NCBI GenBank assembly: GCA_016870515.1
Contig: VGBL01000016.1
Location: 1 to 44,079, forward strand
Source of the DNA: Actinomycetota bacterium
GTDB taxonomy: Bacteria > Actinomycetota > Actinomycetes > S36-B12
DNA: 44,079 nucleotides
Direction of reading: 5' to 3'
The notes beneath the pieces are model-generated. The model was given only the letters and a program-made list of their open reading frames with translations, made no database searches and was not told the DNA's origin. How positions within the stretch are numbered: the stretch's first letter is position 1; each line of letters begins with the position of its first letter. Of this stretch, positions 15,021 to 24,427 are shown piece after piece. The position numbers were made by a program, and so were the translations under genes.

Positions 15021-15659
15021 GTGAGTAAGGCGGGCAGACCCCCGGAACCCTGGAAGCGAACGATGATCATCGACGCGGCTGCCAGCGTATTCACGGAACG
15101 GGGTGTGAATTCGACCAGCCTCCAAGACCTTGCCGATGCTGCAGGAGTTTCCCGAGCGGCGATTCACTATCACTTTTCGGGTATGGACGGCGTCATCCTG
15201 GGTGTCGCGGAGCAAGGCTATCGACTCATGTACACATTGCGAGCCGCGGCTATCGCTCAGGAGACAGACGCCCGAGCACAACTGGTCACCATGATGCGAA
15301 TGGGAATTCCTGCGGACCCGCCTAGTGAGTACCTGGTCATGTACGAAAGCATCGCGACCTTCCGTGCCAACATCGATTTTCTGCCGGTCATGGCGCGGAT
15401 GTCAAAGGATCAGTTTGATCTGTACCTTGCCATCGTCAATAGGGGAGTAGCGCAGGGTTACTTTCGCCCGCGAGAAGCCGTTGAAGTCATCGGCTGGAAT
15501 TTGCTGGCCATTGAGGACGCAGCGGGCATCTACATCACCATTCGAACGAGCCCGGAAGCTGAAGTCATGAGAGGCCGCATCCTGAGCTACGCGAGCTCAA
15601 GCCTCGACTGCGACCTGGACGAAGAGAACAGCCGCCAGCGGGAACGCGGTGTCGGGTGA
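15021..15659 (+). CDS. TetR-family regulator
   Basis: The 212-residue protein has an N-terminal helix-turn-helix (IIDAAASVFTERGVNSTSL, then DLADAAGVSRAAIHYHFSG) and a C-terminal domain of the common TetR type. GTG 15021 is the start because AAAGGAGGG lies just before it; the longer frame from 14898 runs through the attachment repeat and is not coding. It is convergent with the ABC importer operon and probably regulates the importer or the catabolic genes of this segment, though no operator could be assigned. Confidence 0.85.
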   Translation: MSKAGRPPEPWKRTMIIDAAASVFTERGVNSTSLQDLADAAGVSRAAIHYHFSGMDGVILGVAEQGYRLMYTLRAAAIAQETDARAQLVTMMRMGIPADPPSEYLVMYESIATFRANIDFLPVMARMSKDQFDLYLAIVNRGVAQGYFRPREAVEVIGWNLLAIEDAAGIYITIRTSPEAEVMRGRILSYASSSLDCDLDEENSRQRERGVG

Positions 15660-15663
15660 GCAC

Positions 15664-17493
15664 TCAGGCCTGGCCTAGAGCCTGTGGAGGCTGCCAGCCG
15701 GGGCGAGGAGCGGCTTCCACCAGCCTCTGTGTGTAGTCGTGTTGAGGACTGTCGAGAACGCGCGAGGTTAGCCCTCGCTCCACGATCTTCCCGTCCTTCA
15801 TGACGATGACTCTGTGTGCAACCTGACGGATGACGGCGAGATCGTGAGAAATGAAGAGATACGTCACCTGGGTCTCCCGCTGCAACTCAGCGAGTAGGTT
15901 AAGTACCTGAGCCTGGATGGACACATCAAGACCGGAAACAGCCTCATCCAGAATGATGGCTTGGGGGCTAGCCGCGAGCGCCTTTGCGATGGCGACCCTT
16001 TGGCGTTGACCACCTGACAACTCGGAGGGCAACGCTGTCCGCATGGCACCCTCTAGTCCAACGCTCGCAAGAAGGCGATCCACCTGGGCTGTACGCCACT
16101 CTCTGCTCTGACCAGGCGAGTTCACGGTGAGGATTTCATCGACAGCTGCAGTTGGCGTCTGCCGAGGGTCAAGGGATGTATAGGGATCCTGAAAGACGAC
16201 CTGCAACTGAGCCGCCCAGTGTCGCCGTTGAGTAGCCGAGCGGGGCCTCGCCCCTCTCGGCTGACCGCTGATCATGACTGATCCCGAATCGGGGGTCTCG
16301 ATTCCGAGCAGAAGGCGTGCGAGTGTCGTCTTGCCGGATCCAGACTCGCCGACGATGCCGAGGCACTCACCGCTGTCGACGGTAAAAGAGACATCGTCCA
16401 CGGCCACGGTGACACCGCCTTGTCGACCCATCTTGAAGGTCTTCCGCAGATTCCTGACCTCCACAACCACTCGACCAGACTCAGGCTCCGTCAGATCTTC
16501 GGAGGGTACGTCAACGGCGAGGGCGAGCTCCGCGCGCAACTCCCCTGAGCGGAAGCACCGGACGTATCCCCCGGAGCCCGCGGTGATCTCTGGCGCAGAG
16601 TCACAGCACGACGCAATTGCGTAGAGGCATCTTGGAGCGAAGGCGCACGACCCCTGGGAATCGTCTGCCGTGGCAGGTTGTCCGCCGATAGCTCTGAGCG
16701 CCGTCGAGCGCCGACTCACCAGAGGGCGCGATCCGATGAGCGCCGCTGAGTACGGATGCCAGGGCGCGTCATGCAGATCCTCAGCGCGTCGAGACTCGAC
16801 AATGCGACCCGCGTACATAACGTCAATGCGGTTGCTCGTGGCGATAGCCAGATCAATGTCGTGAGTTACGAACACAACCGCGAGACCTAGACTTTGCTGA
16901 AGTTGCGTAAGGACTCCCATAATCTCGGCCTGGATGCTCACGTCCAGCGCTGTTGTCGGCTCGTCTGCCAGTAGAAGTCGCGCCCCAGAGCCAATCGCGC
17001 TAGCGATCATGACGCGTTGAAGCATTCCGCCAGAGATTTCATGTGGAAACTGGTTCAGTCGCTCAGCAGGGCTGGATAGGCCCACCGCGCGAAGCCACCC
17101 TTCTGCCTCGATCGCAGCCTCGCCTTTGGACAGCCCTCGGCTTGTGCGCAGCCCCTCGACGAGGTAGTCCCCAATCGACCGAACCGGGTTAATGGATGCT
17201 CGAGGATCCTGGAAGATCATGGCGACGTCCTGACGCCGCACGGTGCGCAACTCCTCCGCTGACATGCCGAAGATGGACCTGCCCTCGAAGAGGACCTCAC
17301 CGGCAATCTTCGCTCGCTCGGGTAAGAGGCCCAAGACCGAACGCACTGTCAGCGACTTTCCGGATCCCGACTCTCCAACAAGTGAGAGCGTCTCACCTCG
17401 ATCCACCGTGAGGGAAACACCATCCAAGAGGACCGCTCTTGAGGAGGAAGGGAGTTGGATTCGGAGATCGGCGATCTCAAGCAACGCAGTCAT
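15664..17493 (-). CDS. Peptide-type ABC importer, fused double ATPase (DppD-DppF)
   Basis: The 609-residue protein carries two complete ABC ATPase domains. Domain 1 has Walker A GESGSGKS, signature ISGGMLQRV and LLLADEPTTALDV. Domain 2, after about residue 330, has GESGSGKTTLARLL, LSGGQRQRVAIAKAL and IILDEAVSGLDV. Between them is the cysteine-rich oligopeptide C-terminal motif (CAFAPRCLYAIASC). Fusion of DppD and DppF in one chain is common in actinobacteria. It powers uptake through the DppB/DppC pore encoded upstream; its ATG overlaps the dppC-like stop by four bases. Confidence 0.9.
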   Translation of the reverse strand: MTALLEIADLRIQLPSSSRAVLLDGVSLTVDRGETLSLVGESGSGKSLTVRSVLGLLPERAKIAGEVLFEGRSIFGMSAEELRTVRRQDVAMIFQDPRASINPVRSIGDYLVEGLRTSRGLSKGEAAIEAEGWLRAVGLSSPAERLNQFPHEISGGMLQRVMIASAIGSGARLLLADEPTTALDVSIQAEIMGVLTQLQQSLGLAVVFVTHDIDLAIATSNRIDVMYAGRIVESRRAEDLHDAPWHPYSAALIGSRPLVSRRSTALRAIGGQPATADDSQGSCAFAPRCLYAIASCCDSAPEITAGSGGYVRCFRSGELRAELALAVDVPSEDLTEPESGRVVVEVRNLRKTFKMGRQGGVTVAVDDVSFTVDSGECLGIVGESGSGKTTLARLLLGIETPDSGSVMISGQPRGARPRSATQRRHWAAQLQVVFQDPYTSLDPRQTPTAAVDEILTVNSPGQSREWRTAQVDRLLASVGLEGAMRTALPSELSGGQRQRVAIAKALAASPQAIILDEAVSGLDVSIQAQVLNLLAELQRETQVTYLFISHDLAVIRQVAHRVIVMKDGKIVERGLTSRVLDSPQHDYTQRLVEAAPRPGWQPPQALGQA

Positions 17494-18311
17494 CGACGTT
17501 CCGTGCCCTCCGAGAGCCGATTCCCGATGATGGTGAAGGCTGCCACCACGGCAAGGATGCAGACGGCAGCAGCAGCGATGCTTGTGTAGCTGCCCTGCAC
17601 AAGACTCGTTGTATCGCCCACCATGACCCCCCAGTCCGGTGCCGGTGGGAGAATCCCTATTCCGACAAAGGACAGGGCCGCGAGATCGACCAGCGCAAAT
17701 CCGAAGGCGATCGTCGCCTGGGCCGTCAGGAATCGCGACAGGTTAGGCAGCAGGTGGTGGAGGAAGATTCTCGTAGTCGACAGTCCTTGGACCTCGCAGG
17801 CGATGATGTATGGCTTGTTTCGCTCTCGGAGTGCTGCGGCGCGCGTAATGCGTGCCGTGTAGGGAATGTAGGCAATTGATACCGCGATGATGGCTGCGGT
17901 GATTCCACGGCCTATAGCAAGGATGATGATGGCCGCGATAAGGACAGTGGGAAACGCGAAAATGAGGTCCAGCGAGCGGCCGATCACCTGATCAAATACG
18001 CCGCCTTTCCATGCTGAAATCAAGGCCAGAGGCACACCGATGAGCAGAGCGAGCGTCACGACCAGCAATGGCCCGAGAAGGCTGGGCCTAGCGCCGTGCA
18101 TGAGCCGCGACAAGATGTCGTTGCCGTCAATGTCAGTTCCGAGCCAGTGAGTCGAGCTTGGCGGCTCGAGTTGGCTGAGGATGCTGCCGCCCGTTGGCTC
18201 GTGAGGCGCGATGATGGGGGCGAAGATCGCGATACCAACGGCAAACACCAGGATCACTACCGAGAGCCATCCGAGAATGCCTGGTCGAACGCGGCGACCC
18301 GATCCCTTCAC
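17490..18311 (-). CDS. Peptide-type ABC importer, permease (DppC-like)
   Basis: The 273-residue membrane protein has about six helices, the N-terminal HEPTGGSI...HWLGTDIDGNDILSRLMHG segment typical of DppC proteins, and the EAA-type coupling loop (AAALRERNKPYIIACEVQGLS). It overlaps both neighbours by four bases in the order dppB-dppC-dppDF. It forms half of the transport pore; the substrate depends on the binding protein encoded at 19379. Confidence 0.88.
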   Translation of the reverse strand: MKGSGRRVRPGILGWLSVVILVFAVGIAIFAPIIAPHEPTGGSILSQLEPPSSTHWLGTDIDGNDILSRLMHGARPSLLGPLLVVTLALLIGVPLALISAWKGGVFDQVIGRSLDLIFAFPTVLIAAIIILAIGRGITAAIIAVSIAYIPYTARITRAAALRERNKPYIIACEVQGLSTTRIFLHHLLPNLSRFLTAQATIAFGFALVDLAALSFVGIGILPPAPDWGVMVGDTTSLVQGSYTSIAAAAVCILAVVAAFTIIGNRLSEGTERR

Positions 18312-19252
18312 TTGCCACCGACCTTCACTCGAGGGTCGAGCAGGCCGTAGGCGATGTCAACCGCAATCCCCAGAGTGACGGTGACAAACAAGATGATGAG
18401 CGCGATCGCTTGGACCAGAGCGAAGTCACCAGCATTCACGCCGGCCAGTAGGAGCGTGCCGGCGCCTCCCAGGTTGAAGGCTTGCTCCACGACTACCGTT
18501 CCCGCTATGAGCGCGGGGACCTGAAGGGCAATGACCGCGAGCATCGGAGGTAGACCGTTCCGGAGAACGTGCCTTCGGAAGACACGACCCTCGGGGACGC
18601 CGCGGGCTACCTCGGTGGTGACATGCGGAGACTCCATCTCGTCCTTCAAGGAGGACCGACCTACCCGGGCCAGAAGCGCCGAAGCGCCGATTGCGATTGC
18701 GAGCGCGGGAAGAAATAGGTGGTAGAGGCTATCCAGTGGACTTTCCCCAGCGCCAACCGTGGGAAACCACCCGAGAACGCGGCCGAAAACGATGGAGAAG
18801 AGGACCGCGACGACAAAGACAGGGACTGAAACTGCGAGGGAGGACCCAAGCGCCACCACAGTGTCAGGCGCACCCTTGTGTCGGGCGGAGACTATGGCAG
18901 CAACAACTCCGAAAACCACGATCAGGAACTCGGCCATGAGGATCAGCATCAAGGAGATGGGAAGTGCCTTTGCAAGAAGCGCTGTCACGCTTGCCTGATA
19001 GACAATCGACTGGCCCAGATCTCCTCGAACGGCGTCTCCGAGCCATAGGAAGTATCGGGCAACGAATGGCTGGTCAAGGTGATACTGCGCGTTGAGTTGA
19101 GCGATGCGCTCGGGGCTCGGTGGCTGATTTCCGAGCAAGGCTGAGATCGGGTCGCCCGGGGCGAGCTCCACCACGGAGAAGATGACGAAACTGCCCACGA
19201 GGAGAAGGGCCAATAGCACCCCCAGCTGGCGAAGTGCGTACCTGCCCATCAC
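18308..19252 (-). CDS. Peptide-type ABC importer, permease (DppB-like)
   Basis: The 314-residue protein starts with a membrane helix and the ELAPGDPISALLG motif near residue 30, as in DppB/OppB, then further helices and the coupling loop (RSSLKDEMESPHVTTEVARGV). It is the first gene of the importer operon on the minus strand and is divergent from the binding-protein gene, with a 126-base promoter region between them. Codon and base use match the rest of inserted segment A. Confidence 0.88.
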   Translation of the reverse strand: MMGRYALRQLGVLLALLLVGSFVIFSVVELAPGDPISALLGNQPPSPERIAQLNAQYHLDQPFVARYFLWLGDAVRGDLGQSIVYQASVTALLAKALPISLMLILMAEFLIVVFGVVAAIVSARHKGAPDTVVALGSSLAVSVPVFVVAVLFSIVFGRVLGWFPTVGAGESPLDSLYHLFLPALAIAIGASALLARVGRSSLKDEMESPHVTTEVARGVPEGRVFRRHVLRNGLPPMLAVIALQVPALIAGTVVVEQAFNLGGAGTLLLAGVNAGDFALVQAIALIILFVTVTLGIAVDIAYGLLDPRVKVGGK

Positions 19253-19378
19253 CCCTCCCCTGCCGGCTCCACGACCCGATTATGGCGAATTCATAGACAA
19301 TTAGTTGACAGAGTGCTAGAAAATGCCACAGATTATTCGGGCACGAACGTTCACTTGTGGTCGGACCTGGGAGGTTCC
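19253..19378. promoter_or_regulatory. Divergent promoter region of importer and catabolic operon
   Basis: An AT-rich stretch between the two operons. A TTGACA at 19305-19310 could be the plus-strand -35, with GATTAT at 19331-19336 as a poor -10 (20-base spacing). No clear palindromic operator was found. It probably drives both operons, with the TetR protein as a candidate regulator. Confidence 0.4.
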
Positions 19379-21010
19379 ATGCGAAGGACACAATGGAGTG
19401 CTTGCGTGCTTCTGGCCGCTGTGATGGTGACTGGATGCACTCAAGGCACTAACGAGGCAACCACCGCGGAGGATGGCGCCACCTCCTTCCGCACCGGAGA
19501 ACCAACCAAGCCGCTGCCGAGCGTTGACTGGTACACCTTCTATCGACCTGTGCTAGGCCTAGTAGCGGCAACCTGGGCTGACTATCCGGAATACATGGTC
19601 AACGCGAATCTATGTGAATCCCTCGTGCGTGTGCAGCCGGACTACTCCATCGTGCCGGGAGTCGCGGACTTTACTGTCAGCGAGGACTTCAAAACGTACA
19701 CGTACACGATTCGCGAGGGGGCGGCGTTCTGGGACGGCACCCCTGTGACGACGGACGATGTGATGTTCTCCCTAACGGCGAATACCACGCCACCCTTTGG
19801 CGCGGCCTTCTTTGCCATTGCCGATGCCATTGACTCCGTGTCCGCGACAGCCGAGCGGACGGTGACGATTACCCTGAAGGCACCGGACATCAACTTCAAC
19901 AGCCTCATGACTGGTCCTGCAGGCAAGATCTACCAAAAGAAGCAGGCTGAAGCCGCGGGTGAGGGATGGGGTAGCCCCGATGTTGGTGTCATGTGCACGG
20001 GCCCATACACGCTCGGCTCTTGGGATCCGGCGAGTTCCTTGTCCATCAAGAAGAACCCCAACTACTGGAGTTCGGACTTTTCTCCTCTAGTGGACGAAGT
20101 CGTCTTCACCTGGCCGCAAGACCCGACAACGCTGACCAACGCATTCACCTCGGGAGAAATCCAGGGCGGTTGGAACATTCCCCCGTCGATCATCACGCCC
20201 CTACAGGGCTCCGACAAGGGACAGATGTACGTCGGCTCACGCGATACGGCCGTGCAGATCTACGGGTTGATCGTGGGCAACGTACAGGAAGGCCCCCTCG
20301 CAGATCCCCGTATGCGGCAGGCGATCTCAGCCTTGATCGACCGTGAGGCGGTTGCGAGCAAGGTCTACAGCGGGGCAGCCGATCCCCTCTACACCTTGGC
20401 GACACCAGGCTCCATCACCAACGAGCAGGATGCTTGGAATGCTGCCAATGAGGCAGCCGCTACTGGAGCCGATCCCGAGCGCGCCAAGCAACTCGTGTCG
20501 GAGGCGGGGCAGACAGGGAAAACTCTGACGCTAGCCCTGCCGGCAGGCGATTCCCTGGCAACTATCACGGCCAAGGCGATTCAAACGGATGCGGCCAAGG
20601 CAGGAATCACCATGGAGCTCAAGCCGATGGAAGCATCTCAGTACGCCGTTATCTTCCTTGATCCCGCCTCGCGGGAGGGCATCGACCTGTTCTTCACGAT
20701 CTATGCACCGACAGTACGAGACCCGGTGCAGAACTACTTCGAGACGATCGTTACGGGGCAGGTGAACAACTTCAACGGGTACTCCAACCCCGAGGTCGAC
20801 GCCCTGATTGGGGAAGCGAAGGTGTCTACAGATCCCGCAGTGCGCGCTGAGAAAGCTCTCGCTGCGCAGCAGATCTACCTCGCCGATCTCCCCTACATCC
20901 CGATCAGCGCCCCCAGGGTCACGGTCTGGGAGGGCACGGGCCTTACTGGAGCGCCCACAACTTTCACGTGGATCAACAGCCCTTGGGCAGCATTGCTCGG
21001 GGGCAACTAG
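19379..21010 (+). CDS. Peptide-type ABC importer, substrate-binding lipoprotein
   Basis: The 543-residue protein is a cluster C (SBP_bac_5) binding protein. It has a lipoprotein signal (CVLLAAVMVTGC, lipid on Cys20) followed by the usual blocks: YTIREGAAFWDGTPVTTDDV, IKKNPNYW, DPRMRQAISALIDREAV and NPEVDALI. ATG 19379 is set by the lipobox distance and a GGGAGGT ribosome site. Such proteins bind peptides, but also sugars, nickel and diverse small molecules. It leads the catabolic operon, suggesting that the ligand is the compound degraded by the enzymes behind it. Confidence 0.9.
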   Translation: MRRTQWSACVLLAAVMVTGCTQGTNEATTAEDGATSFRTGEPTKPLPSVDWYTFYRPVLGLVAATWADYPEYMVNANLCESLVRVQPDYSIVPGVADFTVSEDFKTYTYTIREGAAFWDGTPVTTDDVMFSLTANTTPPFGAAFFAIADAIDSVSATAERTVTITLKAPDINFNSLMTGPAGKIYQKKQAEAAGEGWGSPDVGVMCTGPYTLGSWDPASSLSIKKNPNYWSSDFSPLVDEVVFTWPQDPTTLTNAFTSGEIQGGWNIPPSIITPLQGSDKGQMYVGSRDTAVQIYGLIVGNVQEGPLADPRMRQAISALIDREAVASKVYSGAADPLYTLATPGSITNEQDAWNAANEAAATGADPERAKQLVSEAGQTGKTLTLALPAGDSLATITAKAIQTDAAKAGITMELKPMEASQYAVIFLDPASREGIDLFFTIYAPTVRDPVQNYFETIVTGQVNNFNGYSNPEVDALIGEAKVSTDPAVRAEKALAAQQIYLADLPYIPISAPRVTVWEGTGLTGAPTTFTWINSPWAALLGGN

Positions 21011-21074
21011 CGAATCGGTGGGCCGCCGACTCATTTCGGCGGCCCACCTCGACTCAGAATCAGGGGTGCGTCAG

Positions 21075-21887
21075 GTGGGCCGGCTCCAGGACAAGGTCGT
21101 TCTCGTTACGGGAGCGGCAGGTGGGCTTGGGAGAACTCACTGCCAGCGGCTCGCCGAGGAAGGTGCGTCCATTGTCGCCGTCGACATCTGCCGACAAATC
21201 GACTCCGTGCCCTACCCGCTTTCCACTCCCGCGGAATTGAAAGACCTTGTTGATGAGATCGAAGGAATCGGCGGTCGCATCATGGGCCGTGAGGGTGATG
21301 TGCGAGATCCGTCATCCCTTAGGCAGGCCTTGGACGAGGCTGACCAAGAATTTGGTCCGCTTTTCGGTGTCGTTGCCAACGCTGGAATTGCATCTATGGT
21401 CCACGGAAAGCCGCAGGCTTGGCAGGACGTTATCGATGTCAACCTCACGGGCGTCTACAACACCATTGAGGCCGCGATTCCGAGAATGGTCGCGGCCGGC
21501 CAGGGCGGCTCGATTGTCATCGTGAGCTCCACCGCAGGGTTGTCGGGTATCGGCGGAGCCAGTGCGGGCGGCCTAAGCTACTCGGCTTCTAAACACGGAG
21601 TGGTGGGCCTCATGCGCACCTACGCAAACAATCTGGCTCCAGAGTGGATTCGCGTCAATTCCGTGCATCCCACGGGAGTTGCCACTCGAATGACTACCGA
21701 CAACACGATCATGGAGTTCGTCGCCAATGACCCCGTCCTCTCTCGCGAGCAGCCCAATGCGATGCCTGTTCTGGCGGTAGAGGCGGTGGATGTTTCCAAC
21801 GCCGTTCTGTGGCTCTTGTCGGATGAGGCGAGATATGTGACGGGAGTTACCCTGCCGGTCGATGCGGGCTTCGTGAATCGACGGTGA
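21075..21887 (+). CDS. Mycofactocin-coupled short-chain dehydrogenase
   Basis: The 270-residue SDR begins GRLQDKVVLVTGAAGGLGRTH and carries the insertion DICRQIDSVPYPLSTPAEL after beta-2. That insertion is the hallmark of the mycofactocin-dependent (carveol-dehydrogenase-like) SDR group, in which NAD is held tightly and electrons pass to the peptide cofactor mycofactocin. Catalytic YSASKHG is present. GTG 21075 fits the family start; GTG 21066 is close by. The stop overlaps the next gene's GTG. No mycofactocin synthesis genes are in the window. The substrate is an alcohol, possibly terpenoid or steroid-like (inference). Confidence 0.87.
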   Translation: MGRLQDKVVLVTGAAGGLGRTHCQRLAEEGASIVAVDICRQIDSVPYPLSTPAELKDLVDEIEGIGGRIMGREGDVRDPSSLRQALDEADQEFGPLFGVVANAGIASMVHGKPQAWQDVIDVNLTGVYNTIEAAIPRMVAAGQGGSIVIVSSTAGLSGIGGASAGGLSYSASKHGVVGLMRTYANNLAPEWIRVNSVHPTGVATRMTTDNTIMEFVANDPVLSREQPNAMPVLAVEAVDVSNAVLWLLSDEARYVTGVTLPVDAGFVNRR

Positions 21888-22762
21888 ATCCCTTCGATCA
21901 GCCGATCTTTGATGCCCGGGTTATGCCGCCCGCCCCTGCGTACTCCGACACGAGCTCTTGGCGCAAACCGGGTGCGACTGCGGCAAATGTCAGGTCACGC
22001 GGTTGGACACCGCCTGCCTCGCTGCTCACAGCCTCCATGCGGATGTTCGAGCAGGAGTGCGGGGATTCCGGGATAGTCGCCATGGGGCTGCCAGCTCGAA
22101 TCGCGAATGACGTGTGGGGATCTGCGCCCAATGACGCAGTGCGTGATCTCGCGGAGGACGATAATGGGTCCCGCATCTGGTACGCAGCCCTCGACCACCT
22201 GGAGCCCCCTGACCGAGTGGCCGAGGCTGTCAGCCACGGCGCGCGAGGCCTCGTCGTCGAGCCGTTTCTCTCCGCCACCCCAGCTCACGTCGATGACGTT
22301 GATGTAGACCCGATGTACGACGCTGCTCAGGCCCTGGGGGTCCCGGTGCTCGTCATGCTGGGGGGAGAATACGGGCTCGATTTGACGTGGTGCGACCCTG
22401 TCCGCATCGAGCGACTTGCCGCGCGATTCCCCCAACTCGACATCGTCGTGGTGCACGCCGCTTGGCCGCTGGTGCAGGCCATGGTGGGAGTCGCCTACCG
22501 ACAGCCGCGAATATGGCTCCTACCTGACGTGTACTTCCCCGGGATGCCGGGCCAATACGACTTGGTGCTGGCGATGCGGACGTTCTTGCACGACCGTGTC
22601 ATCTATGGGTCGGGCTATCCCTTTTGCCCTCAGGGGGAGCAGCTGGCAGCCATAGCCGCGCTTGACCTGCCGCCAACGTGCCAGGCGGCCTTCCTCTACT
22701 CCAACGCCGCGCGACTTTTCGGTACGCCGGATGCCATTCCTCAGCGAAAGGAAATGCCATGA
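21884..22762 (+). CDS. Amidohydrolase family 2 (ACMSD-like)
   Basis: The 292-residue protein has the amidohydrolase-2 barrel pattern: a middle segment GARGLVVEPFLSA, VPVLVMLGGEYG, FPQLDIVVVHAAWPLVQAM with the barrel His, and VIYGSGYPFCPQGEQ, where family members have an Asp-containing GSDYP motif. Here that position reads GSGYPF, so the usual metal-binding Asp is replaced by Gly. The N-terminal HxH motif is also not evident. It may therefore not bind metal in the normal way. GTG start overlaps the SDR stop (GTGA). Related enzymes are decarboxylases or hydrolases of ring-cleavage products. Confidence 0.7.
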   Translation: MNPFDQPIFDARVMPPAPAYSDTSSWRKPGATAANVRSRGWTPPASLLTASMRMFEQECGDSGIVAMGLPARIANDVWGSAPNDAVRDLAEDDNGSRIWYAALDHLEPPDRVAEAVSHGARGLVVEPFLSATPAHVDDVDVDPMYDAAQALGVPVLVMLGGEYGLDLTWCDPVRIERLAARFPQLDIVVVHAAWPLVQAMVGVAYRQPRIWLLPDVYFPGMPGQYDLVLAMRTFLHDRVIYGSGYPFCPQGEQLAAIAALDLPPTCQAAFLYSNAARLFGTPDAIPQRKEMP

Positions 22763-24417
22763 CATCGCGTGTTTCGGATCTGATTCTTCACTCCGGCAAG
22801 GTCCGGACTGAGTCGGGATGGGCCGAGGCGATGGCCATCTCGAACGGGGTCATCGAGCGTGTGGGCACCGATGCCGAGGTCCTTGATGGCGTCAGCAGTG
22901 AGGGCGCGCTCAAGATCGACCTCGCCGGTCGAGTCGTCTTGCCCGGGCTTCACGACCTTCACGTGCACCCCATCTTTGCCGGCGTGCGAGCAACGCGCTG
23001 CCGAATTCCTCAAGGGTCCTCGCTAGAAGAAACACTGCGAATCGTCGGCGAAGCCGTAGCGAGTGCTCGGCCTGGCGAGTGGGTGCTGGGTGGACAGTGG
23101 GACGCATCCGCTCTGGGTGGTGTCCCTCATCGCTCCATGCTGGACGCGATTGCACCGGATGTCCCGGTGCTACTGGAGGACACGAGCGCGCATAGCTCGT
23201 GGGCCAATAGTGCGGCCCTAGCCGTCGCGGGCGTCACGGCAGACACTCCGGATCCGGAGGATGGCATCTACGAGCGGGACGCAAATGGGGAACCCACAGG
23301 CATTCAACGAGAGACGGCCTCCTACCTTCTCGCCGCCGTTGCGCCCACTCCCACCCAGGCGGACGTAGAGGCGGGGCTGGCTTGGTCCTTGCGTGAGATG
23401 CTCAGCTACGGAATCACCTCCTTCACTGAGGCGGCGCTTGGGTTCACCGCCGGGGCTCGAACCGAGATTCGGGCGTATAACGCCCTCGCTCGAAGAGGAG
23501 AGATAAAGCAGAGAGTACGCATCAGCATCACGTGGGAGCCGAGCGATCCCGAGCAACTCGAGGTTATTGAGGACAGGAACTTCTACGCCTTTGGTCGTCT
23601 CAAGACAGATGGCATAAAGATCTTCCTTGACGGTGTGCCTACAGACAGTCACACGGCGGCGATGCTGCAGCCCTATGCTGATTCAGTCGCAGGTCGCGAC
23701 GACCACGCAAGTCGACACGGGATGCTACGCGTGGCTCCGCACGTACTCAACGAAGCGGTGGCGAGATTTGACCGCCTCGGGCTTACCGTCAAGTTCCATG
23801 CCGCGGGCGATGCGGCTGTCCGCGCGGCCCTTGACTCGATCGAGTTCGCGAGGAAACAAAACGGCATCGGCCCCCAGATGCACAATGTTGGTCACTGCAC
23901 CTTCGTCTCTGAGGCCGACGTTTCTCGAGCCAATGAGATCGGTGCAACCTTTGAAGTGTCCCCCTACCTGTGGCAGCCTTCCCCGATCTGCTCGGACATT
24001 GCCGTCGCGGTCGGCCCCGACATCATTCGCCGGGTATGGCCCATCCGAGAAATGCTCGATTCCAATGCGCTCGTTGTGGCCGGATCGGACTGGTCCGTCG
24101 TTCCTTCGGTCAACCCCTGGGTAGGAATCGAAACGATGGTCACACGCGAGGAACCAGGTGGCAGTACGGAGACCTTTGGCAAGGAGGAAGCCATAACCAT
24201 TGAGGAGGCGCTCGACATCTTCACCGTCAACGCCGCAAGGCAAGAGGGCATGGCCGACCGCATAGGACGCATCGCCCCGGGGCTTCTTGCCGATGTCATC
24301 GTGGTGGATCGGAACCCCCTCACGGTTCCAGCCCGCGAGATTCATGCGACTCAAGTGGACTACACGATCATTGAAGGCGAGGTAGTTTATGACCGGCTCT
24401 CCAGGGTCGAACAGTAG
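22759..24417 (+). CDS. Amidohydrolase family 3 (YtcJ-like)
   Basis: The 552-residue protein matches the YtcJ/NfdA-like metal-dependent hydrolases. The sequence shows LPGLHDLHVHP with the HxH metal pair (about residue 73), GEWVLGGQWD, DGIKIFLDGVPTDSH, a barrel His in VKFHAAGDAA, GHCTFVSEADV and the Asp in VVAGSDWSVVP, and it ends with LADVIVVDRNPL. Members hydrolyse amide or formamide bonds, sometimes in plant-derived or heterocyclic compounds. ATG 22759 overlaps the previous stop (ATGA) and has an AAAGGA ribosome site. It is probably functional, in contrast to the FAD gene behind it. Confidence 0.85.
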   Translation: MTSRVSDLILHSGKVRTESGWAEAMAISNGVIERVGTDAEVLDGVSSEGALKIDLAGRVVLPGLHDLHVHPIFAGVRATRCRIPQGSSLEETLRIVGEAVASARPGEWVLGGQWDASALGGVPHRSMLDAIAPDVPVLLEDTSAHSSWANSAALAVAGVTADTPDPEDGIYERDANGEPTGIQRETASYLLAAVAPTPTQADVEAGLAWSLREMLSYGITSFTEAALGFTAGARTEIRAYNALARRGEIKQRVRISITWEPSDPEQLEVIEDRNFYAFGRLKTDGIKIFLDGVPTDSHTAAMLQPYADSVAGRDDHASRHGMLRVAPHVLNEAVARFDRLGLTVKFHAAGDAAVRAALDSIEFARKQNGIGPQMHNVGHCTFVSEADVSRANEIGATFEVSPYLWQPSPICSDIAVAVGPDIIRRVWPIREMLDSNALVVAGSDWSVVPSVNPWVGIETMVTREEPGGSTETFGKEEAITIEEALDIFTVNAARQEGMADRIGRIAPGLLADVIVVDRNPLTVPAREIHATQVDYTIIEGEVVYDRLSRVEQ

Positions 24418-24427
24418 ATCCAGGTTG